Below are positions 45,353 to 54,512 of a stretch of 64,000 nucleotides of DNA, one piece after another (position 1 is the first letter of the stretch; the number at the start of each line of letters is the position of its first letter). The translations under genes were made by a program, and so were the position numbers. The stretch comes from JAVJSD01 sp040219575 (GTDB lineage Bacteria > Planctomycetota > Planctomycetia > Pirellulales > Pirellulaceae), in the NCBI GenBank assembly GCA_040219575.1, contig JAVJSD010000104.1, positions 1 through 64,000 of the forward strand. The letters run 5' to 3'. The notes below the pieces were generated by a model that was not told the origin of the DNA, searched no databases, and saw nothing but the letters and a program-made list of their open reading frames with translations.

Positions 45353-46669
45353 TCACTCTTTCGCCAGGATCTCCAGCGCGGCGGCGGACATGGTGGTGAC
45401 GCCGGTTTGCAGAACTTCGTCGGGGTCGGGATAGAACACCGGCGAGTGCAGCGAAGGGGCCGCCTGGCCGAGTTGGCGGTAGCGCTCGAGGCGCCGGGCG
45501 TCGACCGCGCCGAGACGGTACATCAGGATGGGGACGCCGGCGAGACCGTAGCGGCTGAAATCTTCGCCCCCCATGGTCTGGTCGGAGACGACCACGTTCT
45601 CCTCACCCAGCGCGCGCACGAAAACGGGGGCGAGGCGGGAGGCGAGGTCGTCGTCGTTCTTGAGCGAGGGCGTGCCCTCGGAAATCTTGACGATCGGCTC
45701 TTCGGCGCCGGCGGTGATGGCCACGCCCTTGGCTTTGCGCTCGATCGCGCTGAGCAGTTGCTGGCGGACTTCCGGCGAATAGCTGCGAACGGTGATCTGC
45801 AAATGGCAGGAGTCGCCGATGATGTTGTGCTTGGTGCCGCCGTGAATCGAGCCGACGGTCACCACCGCCGGCTCGGTTGGCTTGACTTCGCGGCTGACGA
45901 TCGTTTGCAGGGCCAACACCAACAGGGCCGCCTGCACGATCGGATCGACGGTGGTGTGGGGTTGGGCGCCATGACCGCCTTTGCCGCGGACGGTGATGTC
46001 GACGCTGTCGACGTTAGCCATGGCGTAGCCCGCGCGGTAACCGACGCGGCCCGCCTCCAGGCCGGAATCGACATGCAAGGCCACGGCGAAGTCGGGCTTG
46101 GGAAAGCGCTCGAACAGGCCGTCCTCCAACATCGCCTTGGCGCCGGCGCCGCGTTCTTCGGCCGGTTGGCCGATGAGCATCAGCGTGCCGCGCCACTGGT
46201 CTTTGTTCTCCGACATGAACCGGGCCACGCCGATCAGGTTGGTGATGTGGATGTCGTGGCCGCAGGCGTGCATCACGCCGACCTCGACGCCGGCGTCGTT
46301 GGCGACCTTCACCTGCGAGGCGTAGACGAGGTTGGTTTGCTCGGCGACCGGCAGGGCGTCGAGATCGGTGCGAAGCATCAGCGTGGGCCCCTCGCCGTTT
46401 TTCAGGATCGCCACCAGGCCGTGGCCTCCGACGTCTTGGGTCACCTGATAGTCCGCCTTCTCGAGTTCGGCGGCGAGCCGCTTGGCGGTCTCCTTCTCGT
46501 GAAAAGAGAGTTCCGGATGGGCATGGAAATGTCGGTACAGCTCGACGAGTTCGCCGAGGTGCTGTTTGGCCCACTGCTGCGGGTCGGCGGCCTGCGACGA
46601 CGAGGCGGCGGCCGCAAGCAACGTGAAAACACCGAGTGCCGTGAGCAGGTATCGCCGGAGAATCGCCAT
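45353..46669 (-). CDS. Exported M20 family amidohydrolase
   Basis: A 438-residue metallopeptidase of the M20D (IAA-amino acid/hippurate hydrolase) type. The signal peptide is MAILRRYLLTALGVFTLLAAA. Zinc-site motifs: HACGHDIHITNLIGVARFM, PAEERGAGAKAML with the catalytic Glu pair, and GGEDFSRYG near the C-terminus; GGHGAQPHTTVDPIVQAA lies in the dimerisation/lid domain. It removes acyl groups from N-acyl amino acids or similar amides. AAGGAGGG precedes the start at ideal spacing. Periplasmic; substrate unknown. Confidence 0.9.
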   Translation of the reverse strand: MAILRRYLLTALGVFTLLAAAASSSQAADPQQWAKQHLGELVELYRHFHAHPELSFHEKETAKRLAAELEKADYQVTQDVGGHGLVAILKNGEGPTLMLRTDLDALPVAEQTNLVYASQVKVANDAGVEVGVMHACGHDIHITNLIGVARFMSENKDQWRGTLMLIGQPAEERGAGAKAMLEDGLFERFPKPDFAVALHVDSGLEAGRVGYRAGYAMANVDSVDITVRGKGGHGAQPHTTVDPIVQAALLVLALQTIVSREVKPTEPAVVTVGSIHGGTKHNIIGDSCHLQITVRSYSPEVRQQLLSAIERKAKGVAITAGAEEPIVKISEGTPSLKNDDDLASRLAPVFVRALGEENVVVSDQTMGGEDFSRYGLAGVPILMYRLGAVDARRLERYRQLGQAAPSLHSPVFYPDPDEVLQTGVTTMSAAALEILAKE

Positions 46670-46721
46670 GAATCCCTCCTTTTGGGGAAAACAAATTTTC
46701 GGTTTTTTGCAGCGCAGGGGC

Positions 46722-46824
46722 TTGATTAATTCAGGCGGGATGCAGTATCCTTAACGCCATCATAAGCCTACTTACTCATTGCAGGCCTTCAAGTTCATTG
46801 CTTGACGGCCTGCTTTTATTTCTT
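46722..46824 (+). ncRNA. Candidate small RNA: promoter-like boxes plus terminator hairpin
   Basis: TTGATT (46722-46727) and TATCCT (46746-46751), spaced by 18 nt, resemble a sigma-70 promoter. A hairpin follows at 46781-46813: arms of 13 bp, GCAGGCC...TCAAG and CTTGA...GGCCTGC, one mismatch, then TTTTATTT. That would end a transcript of about 60 nt in the gap between two minus-strand genes. No plus-strand gene is near. This is inference from pattern only; the hairpin could instead stabilise the 3' end of the minus-strand RdgB transcript. Confidence 0.35.
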
Positions 46825-46961
46825 GCCGATGTTTTTCTGTTGGGCTCGGCGTTTTTCTGTTGGGCAAGGCAGGTGTTTGTCGGCGAGGCGGCGGGCGCTT
46901 TCCGCTTCCACCCACCCACGGGCTGACGCCTCGGGGCTCGCCTTCCGGCTCGCTTTTCTTG

Positions 46962-47576
46962 TCACCAGGTCGACTCCGCGGCGAGGCGGAGCAGTTGGGG
47001 GACGAATTGGCGCAGGGCGCGGCTGCGGTGGCTGAGGACCGACTTCACGGCGTCGCCCAGTTCACCGAACGTTCGCCGATACTCGATGATCTCGAACAGG
47101 GGATCGTAACCGAATCCGGCCTGTCCCGCCGGTTCGAAGCGGATTCGTCCCCGACAATGCGCCTCGGCGTCCAACCGCACTTCGCCCGCCGGGTCGGAGA
47201 GCGTCACATGGCAGACATAGTGCGCAGCGCGGCGCTCTTGCGGTGTTTCCGCCAGGTCTTGCAGCAGGCGGCGGTTGTTGTCGTCGTCGGCAGCGCCGTC
47301 TCCGGCATACCGTGCCGAATACACGCCGGGACGTCCGTCCAGCGCGTCGACGCATAGTCCGCTGTCTTCCCCCAACACCCATTGCCCGAGGTGGCGGGCC
47401 TGTTGCGTGGCCTTCAAGGCCGCGTTGGCCGCGAAGGTCTCGCCGTCCTCCACCACCTCGATGGCGTCGGGATAGTCGGCCAGGGTTGTGAGCTGAAAAC
47501 CGTGCGGGCTCAGCAGGTCGACGAGTTCCCGGCCCTTCTTGCGATTGTGGGTTCCCAGAACAAGCAGGCGGGACAT
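46962..47576 (-). CDS. rdgB: XTP/dITP diphosphatase (RdgB/HAM1 family)
   Basis: A 204-residue house-cleaning pyrophosphatase that removes non-canonical purine NTPs (dITP, XTP). It starts LLVLGTHNRKKGRELVDLL, then EDSGLCVDALDGRPGVYSARYAG (the metal-binding Asp/Glu), FGYDPLFEI and the C-terminal SHRSRALRQF, all diagnostic. The start ATG at 47576 opens right at MSRLLVLGTHN; the upstream open codons are not conserved. Cytoplasmic, length normal for the family. Confidence 0.95.
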   Translation of the reverse strand: MSRLLVLGTHNRKKGRELVDLLSPHGFQLTTLADYPDAIEVVEDGETFAANAALKATQQARHLGQWVLGEDSGLCVDALDGRPGVYSARYAGDGAADDDNNRRLLQDLAETPQERRAAHYVCHVTLSDPAGEVRLDAEAHCRGRIRFEPAGQAGFGYDPLFEIIEYRRTFGELGDAVKSVLSHRSRALRQFVPQLLRLAAESTW

Positions 47577-47746
47577 GAGGGGCGAGCGGACGGGGCGGCG
47601 GGCGGCGGGATGAAGACACGGCGATCGGCACGCCATTGTAGCGTCTTTGTCGGCTTGCGTGCTTGCTGCCTGTATGCACCGTGGGCTTACGCCCTACGGC
47701 TCGCCGGTTTGCACCGTGGGCTTACGCGCTACGGCTCGCCTTGTTG

Positions 47747-48994
47747 CTACGGGTCGGCGCCGAGCCCGGGAGCGCAGATGACGTTCTCGGGTTCGATGCG
47801 GATCAGTTCAGGCTTACCGGTCTCACAGCGGAAGCGGGCGGTGGTGACCACGCAGACGCAGAACGGACCAAAGTCGATGCCGGAGAATTGGCAGAAGATC
47901 GGCTTGATCTGCGCCAACGATTGAGCCCGCACGCCAAAGTCGCGGCCGGTGGCGCCGCTCAACTCGGCGATCACCATGTTATCGCACAGGACAGGTCCCT
48001 GAGAGAAAACTCCCCCGCAATCTTCGGTCATGCCGTTGACCACGAACTCGATGTTCACGGTGACGCCGGACGTCGCCAGGTTGTCGGCGCTGTTGCCGGC
48101 GCCAGGGCAACCGGGCGGCGAGCCGAATCCCTGCAGGCCCATCCCGAAGCGGAGCGGATTGGCCGGAGCACAGGGATAGTCGGTGGGATCCAGCAGATTC
48201 ATGGGATCGGTAAAGCAGATCGTGACCTTCTTGGGGTTCATGGGGGGATCGAAGACCACGGTATGGGGCGGCACCGCCGGCACGTTGCAACCGAAGTCGG
48301 GGATGCCGGCGGCGTTGTTGAAGTGCTGGCCGCCCATGGCGTTGGGGATTTCGAACTCGATCTTCTGCACCATCGCGCCGGCCACGCAGTTGTCGAAGCA
48401 GATCTTCCAGCCGAAGTCATTCATGGGATCGCAGGTCCCGAGTTCGTCTCGGTTTCCCTTGGCCTCGACGATCACGTCGCAGACGCAGCCGCACGACGGC
48501 TCCAACTCGGCGTGGAATTCGAGTGTTCCGTTGTTGTCGATGATGGAGCCGAAGACCAGGTTGCCGTCGGGGCGCGGCAGCGTCGTCAGATCCATATCCG
48601 ATTTCTGGGGATCGCAGAGCCGGTTGAGGTTGGGGTTGTTCGCGGCGACCAATCCCAGATTCGAGCCGATTTCGACGGGCACGCCGTTGACGCAGTTGAG
48701 TTGAGCGAACTCGACGCCGACGTTGCGGGCCGGCGCTGTCCCCAGTCCCCCGTTGGCGTCGCCCCACTCCTTGACCGCCGCCAGCGCCGCCGCCTCCAGC
48801 GAGTTCTCCAACTCGACCCGGGCGACCCACAAGTGGGTGATTTCGATCACGACGCCCAGCAGGATCACCAGCAACGGCAGCAAGATGATCAGCCAGACCG
48901 TGGCGGCGCCGCGACGACGGGAACGCGTCCGGGAGGCCGATCGGCAGGGAGGGCGCTGCGTGTTTCGGAAAGATTCGGTGTTTCTCGCGATCAT
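47747..48994 (-). CDS. TadG-like pseudopilin/pilus assembly protein
   Basis: A 415-residue protein with the TadG/TadE-type start: a basic segment (RSRRRGAATVWLIILLPLLVILLGVVIEITHLWVARVELE) where RRG precedes a hydrophobic helix, then SLEAAALAAVKEWGDANGG. The rest is beta-rich and cysteine-rich (CGCVCDVIVEA, CDPMNDFGWKICFDNCVAG), likely extracytoplasmic with disulfides. It belongs to the Flp pilus locus and would be a minor, membrane-anchored component. AGGGAAACTG precedes the start. Coupled in direction with the TadE-like gene upstream (63-bp gap). Confidence 0.75.
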   Translation of the reverse strand: MIARNTESFRNTQRPPCRSASRTRSRRRGAATVWLIILLPLLVILLGVVIEITHLWVARVELENSLEAAALAAVKEWGDANGGLGTAPARNVGVEFAQLNCVNGVPVEIGSNLGLVAANNPNLNRLCDPQKSDMDLTTLPRPDGNLVFGSIIDNNGTLEFHAELEPSCGCVCDVIVEAKGNRDELGTCDPMNDFGWKICFDNCVAGAMVQKIEFEIPNAMGGQHFNNAAGIPDFGCNVPAVPPHTVVFDPPMNPKKVTICFTDPMNLLDPTDYPCAPANPLRFGMGLQGFGSPPGCPGAGNSADNLATSGVTVNIEFVVNGMTEDCGGVFSQGPVLCDNMVIAELSGATGRDFGVRAQSLAQIKPIFCQFSGIDFGPFCVCVVTTARFRCETGKPELIRIEPENVICAPGLGADP

Positions 48995-49056
48995 CAGTTT
49001 CCCTGGACAAGGACAAGGCGGCGTGGCGGCGAATCAGAGGGCGACAGCGCGGGGCC

Positions 49057-49611
49057 TTACGGGATCGGCATCTCGTGCCGCATCAAGGTCGTGAATTCGG
49101 CCACCTGGCCGGTTAGATCGAATCCGAAGTTCTTCAGGCAATTCGGCGCTACCTGGGTCATGTCGACGCAGACGGTCACCTGCACGTAGGGCCGGGTGGG
49201 GACGGGCGCAACGAACATGGCGGGTCCGCAGTCGCAGCCGCCGACCGCGGGTTCCAACAACTCGGCCTGGGGACCGCCGACGTTGTGCTCCAGTCGAATC
49301 CGGCAGGGCGTCATGTTCGCGCTGCCGAGTTGGCGGTCGACGACGTCGACCACGTTGGGCGGTACGTTCACGGCCGTGTCGAGATTCATCGTCTCCGACG
49401 CCGCCAGGGCCCCGTTACGACTGGCCAGCGCGATCTGCTGGAAGTTGGACATCATCACGCCGAACTCCAGCGCGGCCAGCAAGCCCATCACGAGCACCGG
49501 CATCGCCAGCAGCAACTCGACGATGATGGCGGCGCGACGACGCATCGGCCTGCCATTTGCGACGCGACCGCCGCTACAAACGGAACTTTCGTTAAGAATC
49601 GACCGGTGCAT
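49057..49611 (-). CDS. TadE-like minor pilin
   Basis: A 184-residue protein with the TadE pattern: RRRAAIIVELLLAMPVLVMGLLAALEFG, i.e. a basic cluster, then helix with Glu close to its start, followed by ~115 residues including CDCGPAMFVAPVPTRPYVQVTVCVDMTQVAP. TadE-family proteins are pseudopilins processed by the A24 peptidase and needed for tight-adherence pili. The start is uncertain: ATG 49611 or the ATG at 49545 that begins RRRAAII. It diverges from the flp gene. Confidence 0.75.
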   Translation of the reverse strand: MHRSILNESSVCSGGRVANGRPMRRRAAIIVELLLAMPVLVMGLLAALEFGVMMSNFQQIALASRNGALAASETMNLDTAVNVPPNVVDVVDRQLGSANMTPCRIRLEHNVGGPQAELLEPAVGGCDCGPAMFVAPVPTRPYVQVTVCVDMTQVAPNCLKNFGFDLTGQVAEFTTLMRHEMPIP

Positions 49612-50144
49612 AAGCGAACCTGTTGAAGGAAGACCGGATCGAAACGCAGATTACATGCCGAGGAAACCACCGGCCTTACTCCGGAGTGAAGAATTACGAG
49701 ACGCCGAAGGCCGATATCTTCGGCACAATCCGCACGACGTGTACGGAGACGGCGTAACTCCCGCCAGAGCGTCGCCTCGACCGCGGTCGGGGGCCGGTCT
49801 CGTGTTGATTGCGGCGGGCGCGCCGACAGCAAACGGTTGCGATTCGTCTTGGCGAGGCCAATCGTCAGACCCGGCGATGTTTCCGCATGGCAACGTCGGC
49901 GTTGACCGACGGCAACGTCGCCGCGCCGCCGCCGCGGGTGGGGAGTCGTCAACTTCCGAAAAACCGGTGCAAACGTCGCCAGGCCGTCCGCATTCGCCGG
50001 CAGCCGCCGCTTTGGCTCGACGTGGCATACAAAGTGCTTTCTGGAATGGCCCCCGCTGAACTTCTCCCCCGGGAACCCGGCCGCCGATGGGCGACAGCGG
50101 CCTGCCGCGAGTTTCCGCTAGTTTCGCCCCACAGGAAATGACCA
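49612..50144. other. Divergent control region of the Tad locus
   Basis: About 530 bp between the minus-strand TadE/TadG pair and the plus-strand flp gene. No gene with support. It is the likely site of the promoters for both halves of the pilus locus. Two nearly facing GGGAACC/GCCGA words are seen near 50070, but no clear operator can be named. Confidence 0.5.
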
Positions 50145-50330
50145 ATGAGACGATTGCTTCGAACGATCAAGAAGCTTCGCGATCAGACGCATGGAGCGGT
50201 GTTCACCGAGTACCTGCTGCTGGTGACGCTGGTCGGCATCGGCGTGATCGCCGGCATCGCCACCCTGCGCGTGGCCCTGCTGAACGAACTCTCCGAGTTG
50301 GCGGCCGCCATCGCAGCGATCAAGCCGTGA
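50145..50330 (+). CDS. flp: Flp-family type IVb pilin
   Basis: A 61-residue prepilin. It has a basic leader (MRRLLRTIKKLRDQTHG), then the cleavage site G/AVFTEYLLLV with the Flp hallmark Glu-Tyr at +5/+6, and one hydrophobic helix (LLLVTLVGIGVIAGIATLRVALL). Type IVb pilins of the Flp type are polymerised by TadA/TadB/TadC. Size and layout are typical. The TGA stop overlaps the GTG of the TadE-like gene (GTGA), giving translational coupling. Confidence 0.9.
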   Translation: MRRLLRTIKKLRDQTHGAVFTEYLLLVTLVGIGVIAGIATLRVALLNELSELAAAIAAIKP

Positions 50331-50899
50331 ACGCAGCACTTTGTCCAACTCCCGAGGCCGGCGTCCTAACGCGGCGATTGCGTCGTGGACGGCGATATCG
50401 TGGATGGCGATGTCGTGGGCGGCGATATCGTGGATGCCGATGTCGTGGGCGGCAGCGCCGCGGCGTGGAAACGCTGCAACTGATCATCGCCTTGCCGTTG
50501 CTGGTGATCGTGCTATTTGCGGCCTTTCAATATGGCGTGCTGGTTCTGGTGCAGGGCGCCGTCACGCACGCCGCTACGGTTGGGGCGCGCGAGGCGGGCA
50601 AAGGGGTTGATACGCCGACCATCGTGGCCGCCGTCAACGAGGTGCTCTCGGTCCATGGCATCGCGATCGGGCCAGACGCCACGGTGATCGTCGAGCGGCC
50701 GATCGTGCCGGACGACGTGGTGGGGGGACTCCCCTGCAATGCCCCGGCGGCGCCGCTTCTGGGGCCCGACGACGTCCGCGTGACCGTGTGCGTCGATCTC
50801 ACGACGGCCCCCCTGCTGAATTGCCTGACGGCGTTCGATCTGGGCCTCGACTTCACCGGCAAGCGGTTCGAAATCAGCTCCGTCTCAAGCCTCGAATAG
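50327..50899 (+). CDS. TadE-like pilin with repeat-derived basic N-terminus
   Basis: A 190-residue protein. After a basic N-terminus with RGRRYRGWRCRGRRYRGCRCRG (residues ~20-42), the TadE-type RRGVETLQLIIALPLLVIVLFAAFQYG helix follows, then ~110 residues with PCNAPAAPLLG and VTVCVDLTTAP, similar in plan to the minus-strand TadE-like protein (both end in VTVCVD blocks). The basic stretch is encoded by two 30-bp DNA repeats at 50391-50450. A GTG start at 50327 overlaps flp; a GTG at 50465 would omit the repeats but would also lose the RRG usually seen before the helix. Probably a minor pilin. Confidence 0.75.
   Translation: MNAALCPTPEAGVLTRRLRRGRRYRGWRCRGRRYRGCRCRGRQRRGVETLQLIIALPLLVIVLFAAFQYGVLVLVQGAVTHAATVGAREAGKGVDTPTIVAAVNEVLSVHGIAIGPDATVIVERPIVPDDVVGGLPCNAPAAPLLGPDDVRVTVCVDLTTAPLLNCLTAFDLGLDFTGKRFEISSVSSLE
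50391..50450 (+). repeat. Two 30-bp tandem repeats in a TadE-like gene
   Basis: Units begin GGCGATATCGTGGATG and continue GCGATGTCGTGGGC or CCGATGTCGTGGGC, differing by one base. Each is itself two half-repeats of about 15 bp. The 30-bp period keeps the reading frame, so repeat number can vary without loss of the protein. Confidence 0.9.
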
Positions 50900-51275
50900 G
50901 CGCGACGGAACGCCGACTCGGCGGGGCGCAGGTGCTTTCGTGGGTCGCGCCGGACTGCGCATCGTCGTACAAGTCGTACAAGACGATCGGTGTATTGCAG
51001 ACGTGTCCTTGGTCAACGGCGTGTTGCTTTTTCACCTCATGCGTCAACTTGAGAAGCCTAACTTCGGAAGCAAAACGGCGCGGCCGCAGGCGTCACAACG
51101 TTCGGCGCATTAACGGTTTGCGTTGCCCGTCCCCGCGAAACCGTTGAACCCGGCCGGCGGCGAGGAACGCTGTTTGCAAATCAATCAAGCTTCGATCGAC
51201 TCCGCCCGCGCAGCTTGTGCCGCGGAACCCTCTGAGCCCCGTTTCTAGTCGCCTCCCAGGCAGGAAAGGCCCGAC
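50900..51275. other. Intergenic region
   Basis: Between the TadE-like gene and a membrane protein gene. No supported ORF or RNA gene. No clear terminator hairpin with T-tract. Confidence 0.4.
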
Positions 51276-52949
51276 GTGTCGACCACCACCGAACGCCAAG
51301 TCGTGGAAGAGTCCCGCGGCGCGATGGAGTTGTCGCCCGTGCTCAGCGCGCGGTTCGCCCTCAGCTGGAAGCAACTACTGGTCTGCGCGTGGTTCGCGGC
51401 CTTCTTCATGTATTTCAACTACATTCCGATCTTCCACTCCGACATCTGGGGCCACATTCACTACGGCAAGTTCGCCTTGGAGCATGGGCATTTCCCCGCC
51501 CACGACCCCTTCATGCCGCTGGCGGCCGGGATGACCGCCGTCAACACGGCGTGGCTCTCGCAGATCGTGTTCGCGCAGGTCGAATCCTGGGGCGGGCCTC
51601 AATTCGTCTCGAACCTGTTCGCCATCGCGGGCCTGGCCACGTACGTGATCTACGGTCGGGTGTTCTTCGTGCTGACGCGCCGGCTGAGCATGGTTGTGTT
51701 GGGAACCGGATTGATTCTCCTGGTGGGCTGGTCGCGGCATGCGATCGTTCGGCCGGAGACGTTTGGCGCCCTCTGTTTCGCGGTGTTGATCTGGATGGTG
51801 ATTCAGGGAGAACCCTGGCGAAGCCGCCGTCCCGGCCGTCGCTCCGACTCGGCCGCTCCCGCGCGGCTTCCCTGGGCCGTTTGGATCGGCGTGCCCGTGC
51901 TGTTCGCGTTGTGGGCCAACTTGCATGGTTCGTTCCTGGTGGGGCTGGCGGTGTTGGGCTGCCACGCGTTGGGACGCGTCATTGAAGTCGGTTGGCGGAG
52001 CCGCCGTTTCTCCGCCGTGCTCGCCGACGGTTGGGTCCGCCGCTGGGCCGTGCTGACGGAACTCGCCGTGCTGGCCACGCTGCTCAATCCGGTGGGCGTC
52101 GATCTGCTGATCGAGTCGATCCGCTTCGGACAGAATCCGAATCTCCGCGACGTGCTGGAATGGTTTCCCCTCAAGGCCGACAGCTTCGAGGGCATTCAAT
52201 TCGGCGTCACGATGATCATCATGTTGTTTGTGTTGCGGCTGAGCCGGCGTCGCCTGGCGCCGGTCGACGCGTTGCTGTTGCTGGTGTTCGGGTTGGCCCT
52301 GTGTCCCACGATCCGCATGATCGGCTGGTGGGCGCCGGTGTTCACCCTGACGATGATGCCGCACCTGTCGCACTTGTGGAGCCGCGTCTGGCGGTCGAAG
52401 GAGACTGCGCCGGCTGATCAGGGCGCGGCGGCCGGCGAACAAGAGGAGGAGCCGGATCCGGAGAAGCCCCTCACGCCGGCGCATTTCCTGCCGAGTCTGA
52501 TCGCGCTGCTGGTCGTGTGGACGGCGTTCGCGCTGTCTCCCGTGAGCCAGCCGCTGCTGAGCAACAAGCCGCGCGAACTGGAACAGATCGTGCATCGAGG
52601 CACGCCGCTGGGAGTCACCGCCTGGCTGCGGGAGAACCCGCCGGAGAAGCTCGTGTTCGGACCGCAGTGGTGGGGCGACTGGCTCTGCTGGGACGGGCCG
52701 CCGGGGCTGCAGGTGTTCATGACCACGCATATCCATCTCGCGCCGCGACAGGTCTGGCGAGACTATCTCCGCATCGCCCGGGCCGACGCGGGTTGGGAGC
52801 AGGCGCTCCAGCGCTACGACATCGACCTGGTGATCGTCGACAAGGAACTTCAGAAGGGCTTCACGTCCCGCGTGCGCCGCTCGCCGCAATGGCGGACCGT
52901 ATTCGAGGACGAGCGTTCGATGATCCTCACGCGTCGGGAGCGGCGCTGA
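51276..52949 (+). CDS. Multi-pass membrane protein (GT-C-like fold)
   Basis: A 557-residue protein with about ten hydrophobic helices. GTG start after AGGAAAGG. The first loop has FHSDIWGHIHYGKFALEHGHFPAHDPFMPLA, resembling the D-x-W-x-H ... P-x-D-P pattern of GT-C glycosyltransferase-like membrane proteins. A cytoplasmic acidic loop (QGAAAGEQEEEPDPEKP, ~residues 388-404) precedes the last helices, and the C-terminus has a soluble ~100-residue domain starting about LREN PPEKLVFGPQ. Its position inside the Tad locus suggests pilus glycosylation, but that is inference. Confidence 0.65.
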   Translation: MSTTTERQVVEESRGAMELSPVLSARFALSWKQLLVCAWFAAFFMYFNYIPIFHSDIWGHIHYGKFALEHGHFPAHDPFMPLAAGMTAVNTAWLSQIVFAQVESWGGPQFVSNLFAIAGLATYVIYGRVFFVLTRRLSMVVLGTGLILLVGWSRHAIVRPETFGALCFAVLIWMVIQGEPWRSRRPGRRSDSAAPARLPWAVWIGVPVLFALWANLHGSFLVGLAVLGCHALGRVIEVGWRSRRFSAVLADGWVRRWAVLTELAVLATLLNPVGVDLLIESIRFGQNPNLRDVLEWFPLKADSFEGIQFGVTMIIMLFVLRLSRRRLAPVDALLLLVFGLALCPTIRMIGWWAPVFTLTMMPHLSHLWSRVWRSKETAPADQGAAAGEQEEEPDPEKPLTPAHFLPSLIALLVVWTAFALSPVSQPLLSNKPRELEQIVHRGTPLGVTAWLRENPPEKLVFGPQWWGDWLCWDGPPGLQVFMTTHIHLAPRQVWRDYLRIARADAGWEQALQRYDIDLVIVDKELQKGFTSRVRRSPQWRTVFEDERSMILTRRERR

Positions 52950-53034
52950 CGCTCCATGGACCTTGGGCCGCACGCCGACGACCTTCCATCGACTTGACTG
53001 GCAGCATCCTTCAACCGGAACACCCTCCATCGCC

Positions 53035-54282
53035 ATGAATGCAGTCAAACCTGGTCTTCTCGCTTCACGTCGAGGCTTCGGGAACATCGCCTTCCTGCTT
53101 GCGCAGCTGGTGGTGATCCTCGGCGTTTGCGGCCTGCTGGTGTGGCGAGTGCGGCAGATCGACTCCGCGCGGATTCTTCCCGAACCACGCCGCACGCCGT
53201 TGGTGGTGAAGCCGCTGTACAACGAACCGACCGTCGTCACCGACGAGCAACTGGCGACGGTGCTCGAGAAGCTCGAGCCGCGTTTGCGGTCCGAGCAGCC
53301 AAAGATCAACCACGCCGATCACGCCTTGCGTTTGTGGGGCGTGGAGGCCAAGTTCGACGCGCCGGAATCGCTCTCGGGCGAAGAGCTTCGCGAGCTGCTG
53401 CTCGACCATCGCCGCTTCGCCAAGATGTGGCTGGGAGAAGCGCGGCCGCTGTTGATCCGCGACGCCGGCGGCGTTCGCGTCCGCACGCAGGAGGGCGCCG
53501 CCACCGCCAGCCACGTCGATCACACCCTGGCCTGTCTGGCCGAAGCGGGGACGCCGCTGGACTACGTGGTGCACACGGCCGACGGACAGGCGACGCTCCG
53601 CGACTTGCTGATGCGTTCGTTGAAGGTGTTCGCCCTCGATCAAGTCGAGTACGAGTGGTCGTCGCTGGCCTACACGCTGTATCTGCCGCCCACAACTCGC
53701 TGGTACACGACCGATGGACAGGAAATCACCTTCGACCGCCTGGCCGAGCGGTTGATGCGCGAGCCGCTCAGCCGGGGCGTGTGCGCGGGCAACCATCGAC
53801 TGCACGCCCTGGTGATGATGCTGCGCGTGGACCAGCAGCAGCGGATCCTCAGCGACGACGCGCGGCGGCGGATCGTCGCCCACCTGCAAGACGCCACGCG
53901 CAGGTTGGTCGAGAACCAGCATCGCGACGGCTACTGGGATGTCGACTGGCCGACGCAGCCGGCCGGCGACGAGCGTGTGAACGCCCAGGGCGCCGATCAA
54001 CTCTCCAAGCGAATTCTGGCCACAGGACATGCGCTGGAATGGTGGGCGCTGGCGCCTGCCGAAACGCATCCTCCGCGCGAGACGCTGGTCCGCGCCGGTC
54101 AGTGGTTGGTCCGCACGATCAACGAACTCGACGACAAGCAAGTCGGCGACTACTACACGTTTCTGACTCACGCCGGTCGGGCCTTGGCGCTGTGGCGCGG
54201 GGACTTTCCCGCGGCGCTGCACCAGCGGTTGCATGGGAGCAAAAGCCCGCCGGCGAGCGACGCTGATGAGCCGTCGACGTGA
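53035..54282 (+). CDS. Membrane-anchored alpha-helical protein of unknown function
   Basis: About 415 residues with one N-terminal helix (FGNIAFLLAQLVVILGVCGLLVW) and a soluble body of ~370 residues. The later part has NQHRDGYWDVDWPTQ, like the Q-x-x-D-G-x-W repeats of squalene-cyclase/prenyltransferase alpha-toroids, and a lone AGNHRLHALVMMLRVD motif. It may form an alpha-toroid. Between the TadE-like genes and the pilin array, on the same strand, so possibly part of the locus. No family assigned. Confidence 0.55.
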   Translation: MNAVKPGLLASRRGFGNIAFLLAQLVVILGVCGLLVWRVRQIDSARILPEPRRTPLVVKPLYNEPTVVTDEQLATVLEKLEPRLRSEQPKINHADHALRLWGVEAKFDAPESLSGEELRELLLDHRRFAKMWLGEARPLLIRDAGGVRVRTQEGAATASHVDHTLACLAEAGTPLDYVVHTADGQATLRDLLMRSLKVFALDQVEYEWSSLAYTLYLPPTTRWYTTDGQEITFDRLAERLMREPLSRGVCAGNHRLHALVMMLRVDQQQRILSDDARRRIVAHLQDATRRLVENQHRDGYWDVDWPTQPAGDERVNAQGADQLSKRILATGHALEWWALAPAETHPPRETLVRAGQWLVRTINELDDKQVGDYYTFLTHAGRALALWRGDFPAALHQRLHGSKSPPASDADEPST

Positions 54283-54512
54283 TCCATTGGAGACATGCAG
54301 GGAGCATTGCGTTAACCGCAGGAAGCGCTGGCCGCATGCCGGTCGCCGCCGCGCGTGGTGATTCTCAAAAAAATCCTTCGTCACATCGCCGCGAGGCCGC
54401 TACAAACCCTTCGATCGGCGCCAACCGTCGAAGCGGGTGGCGCGCGGCACGGCACGTGCAACCGTCAATCAATTCAACAGTTCAACATCTACCAACGAGC
54501 GAGGCGAGCTCC

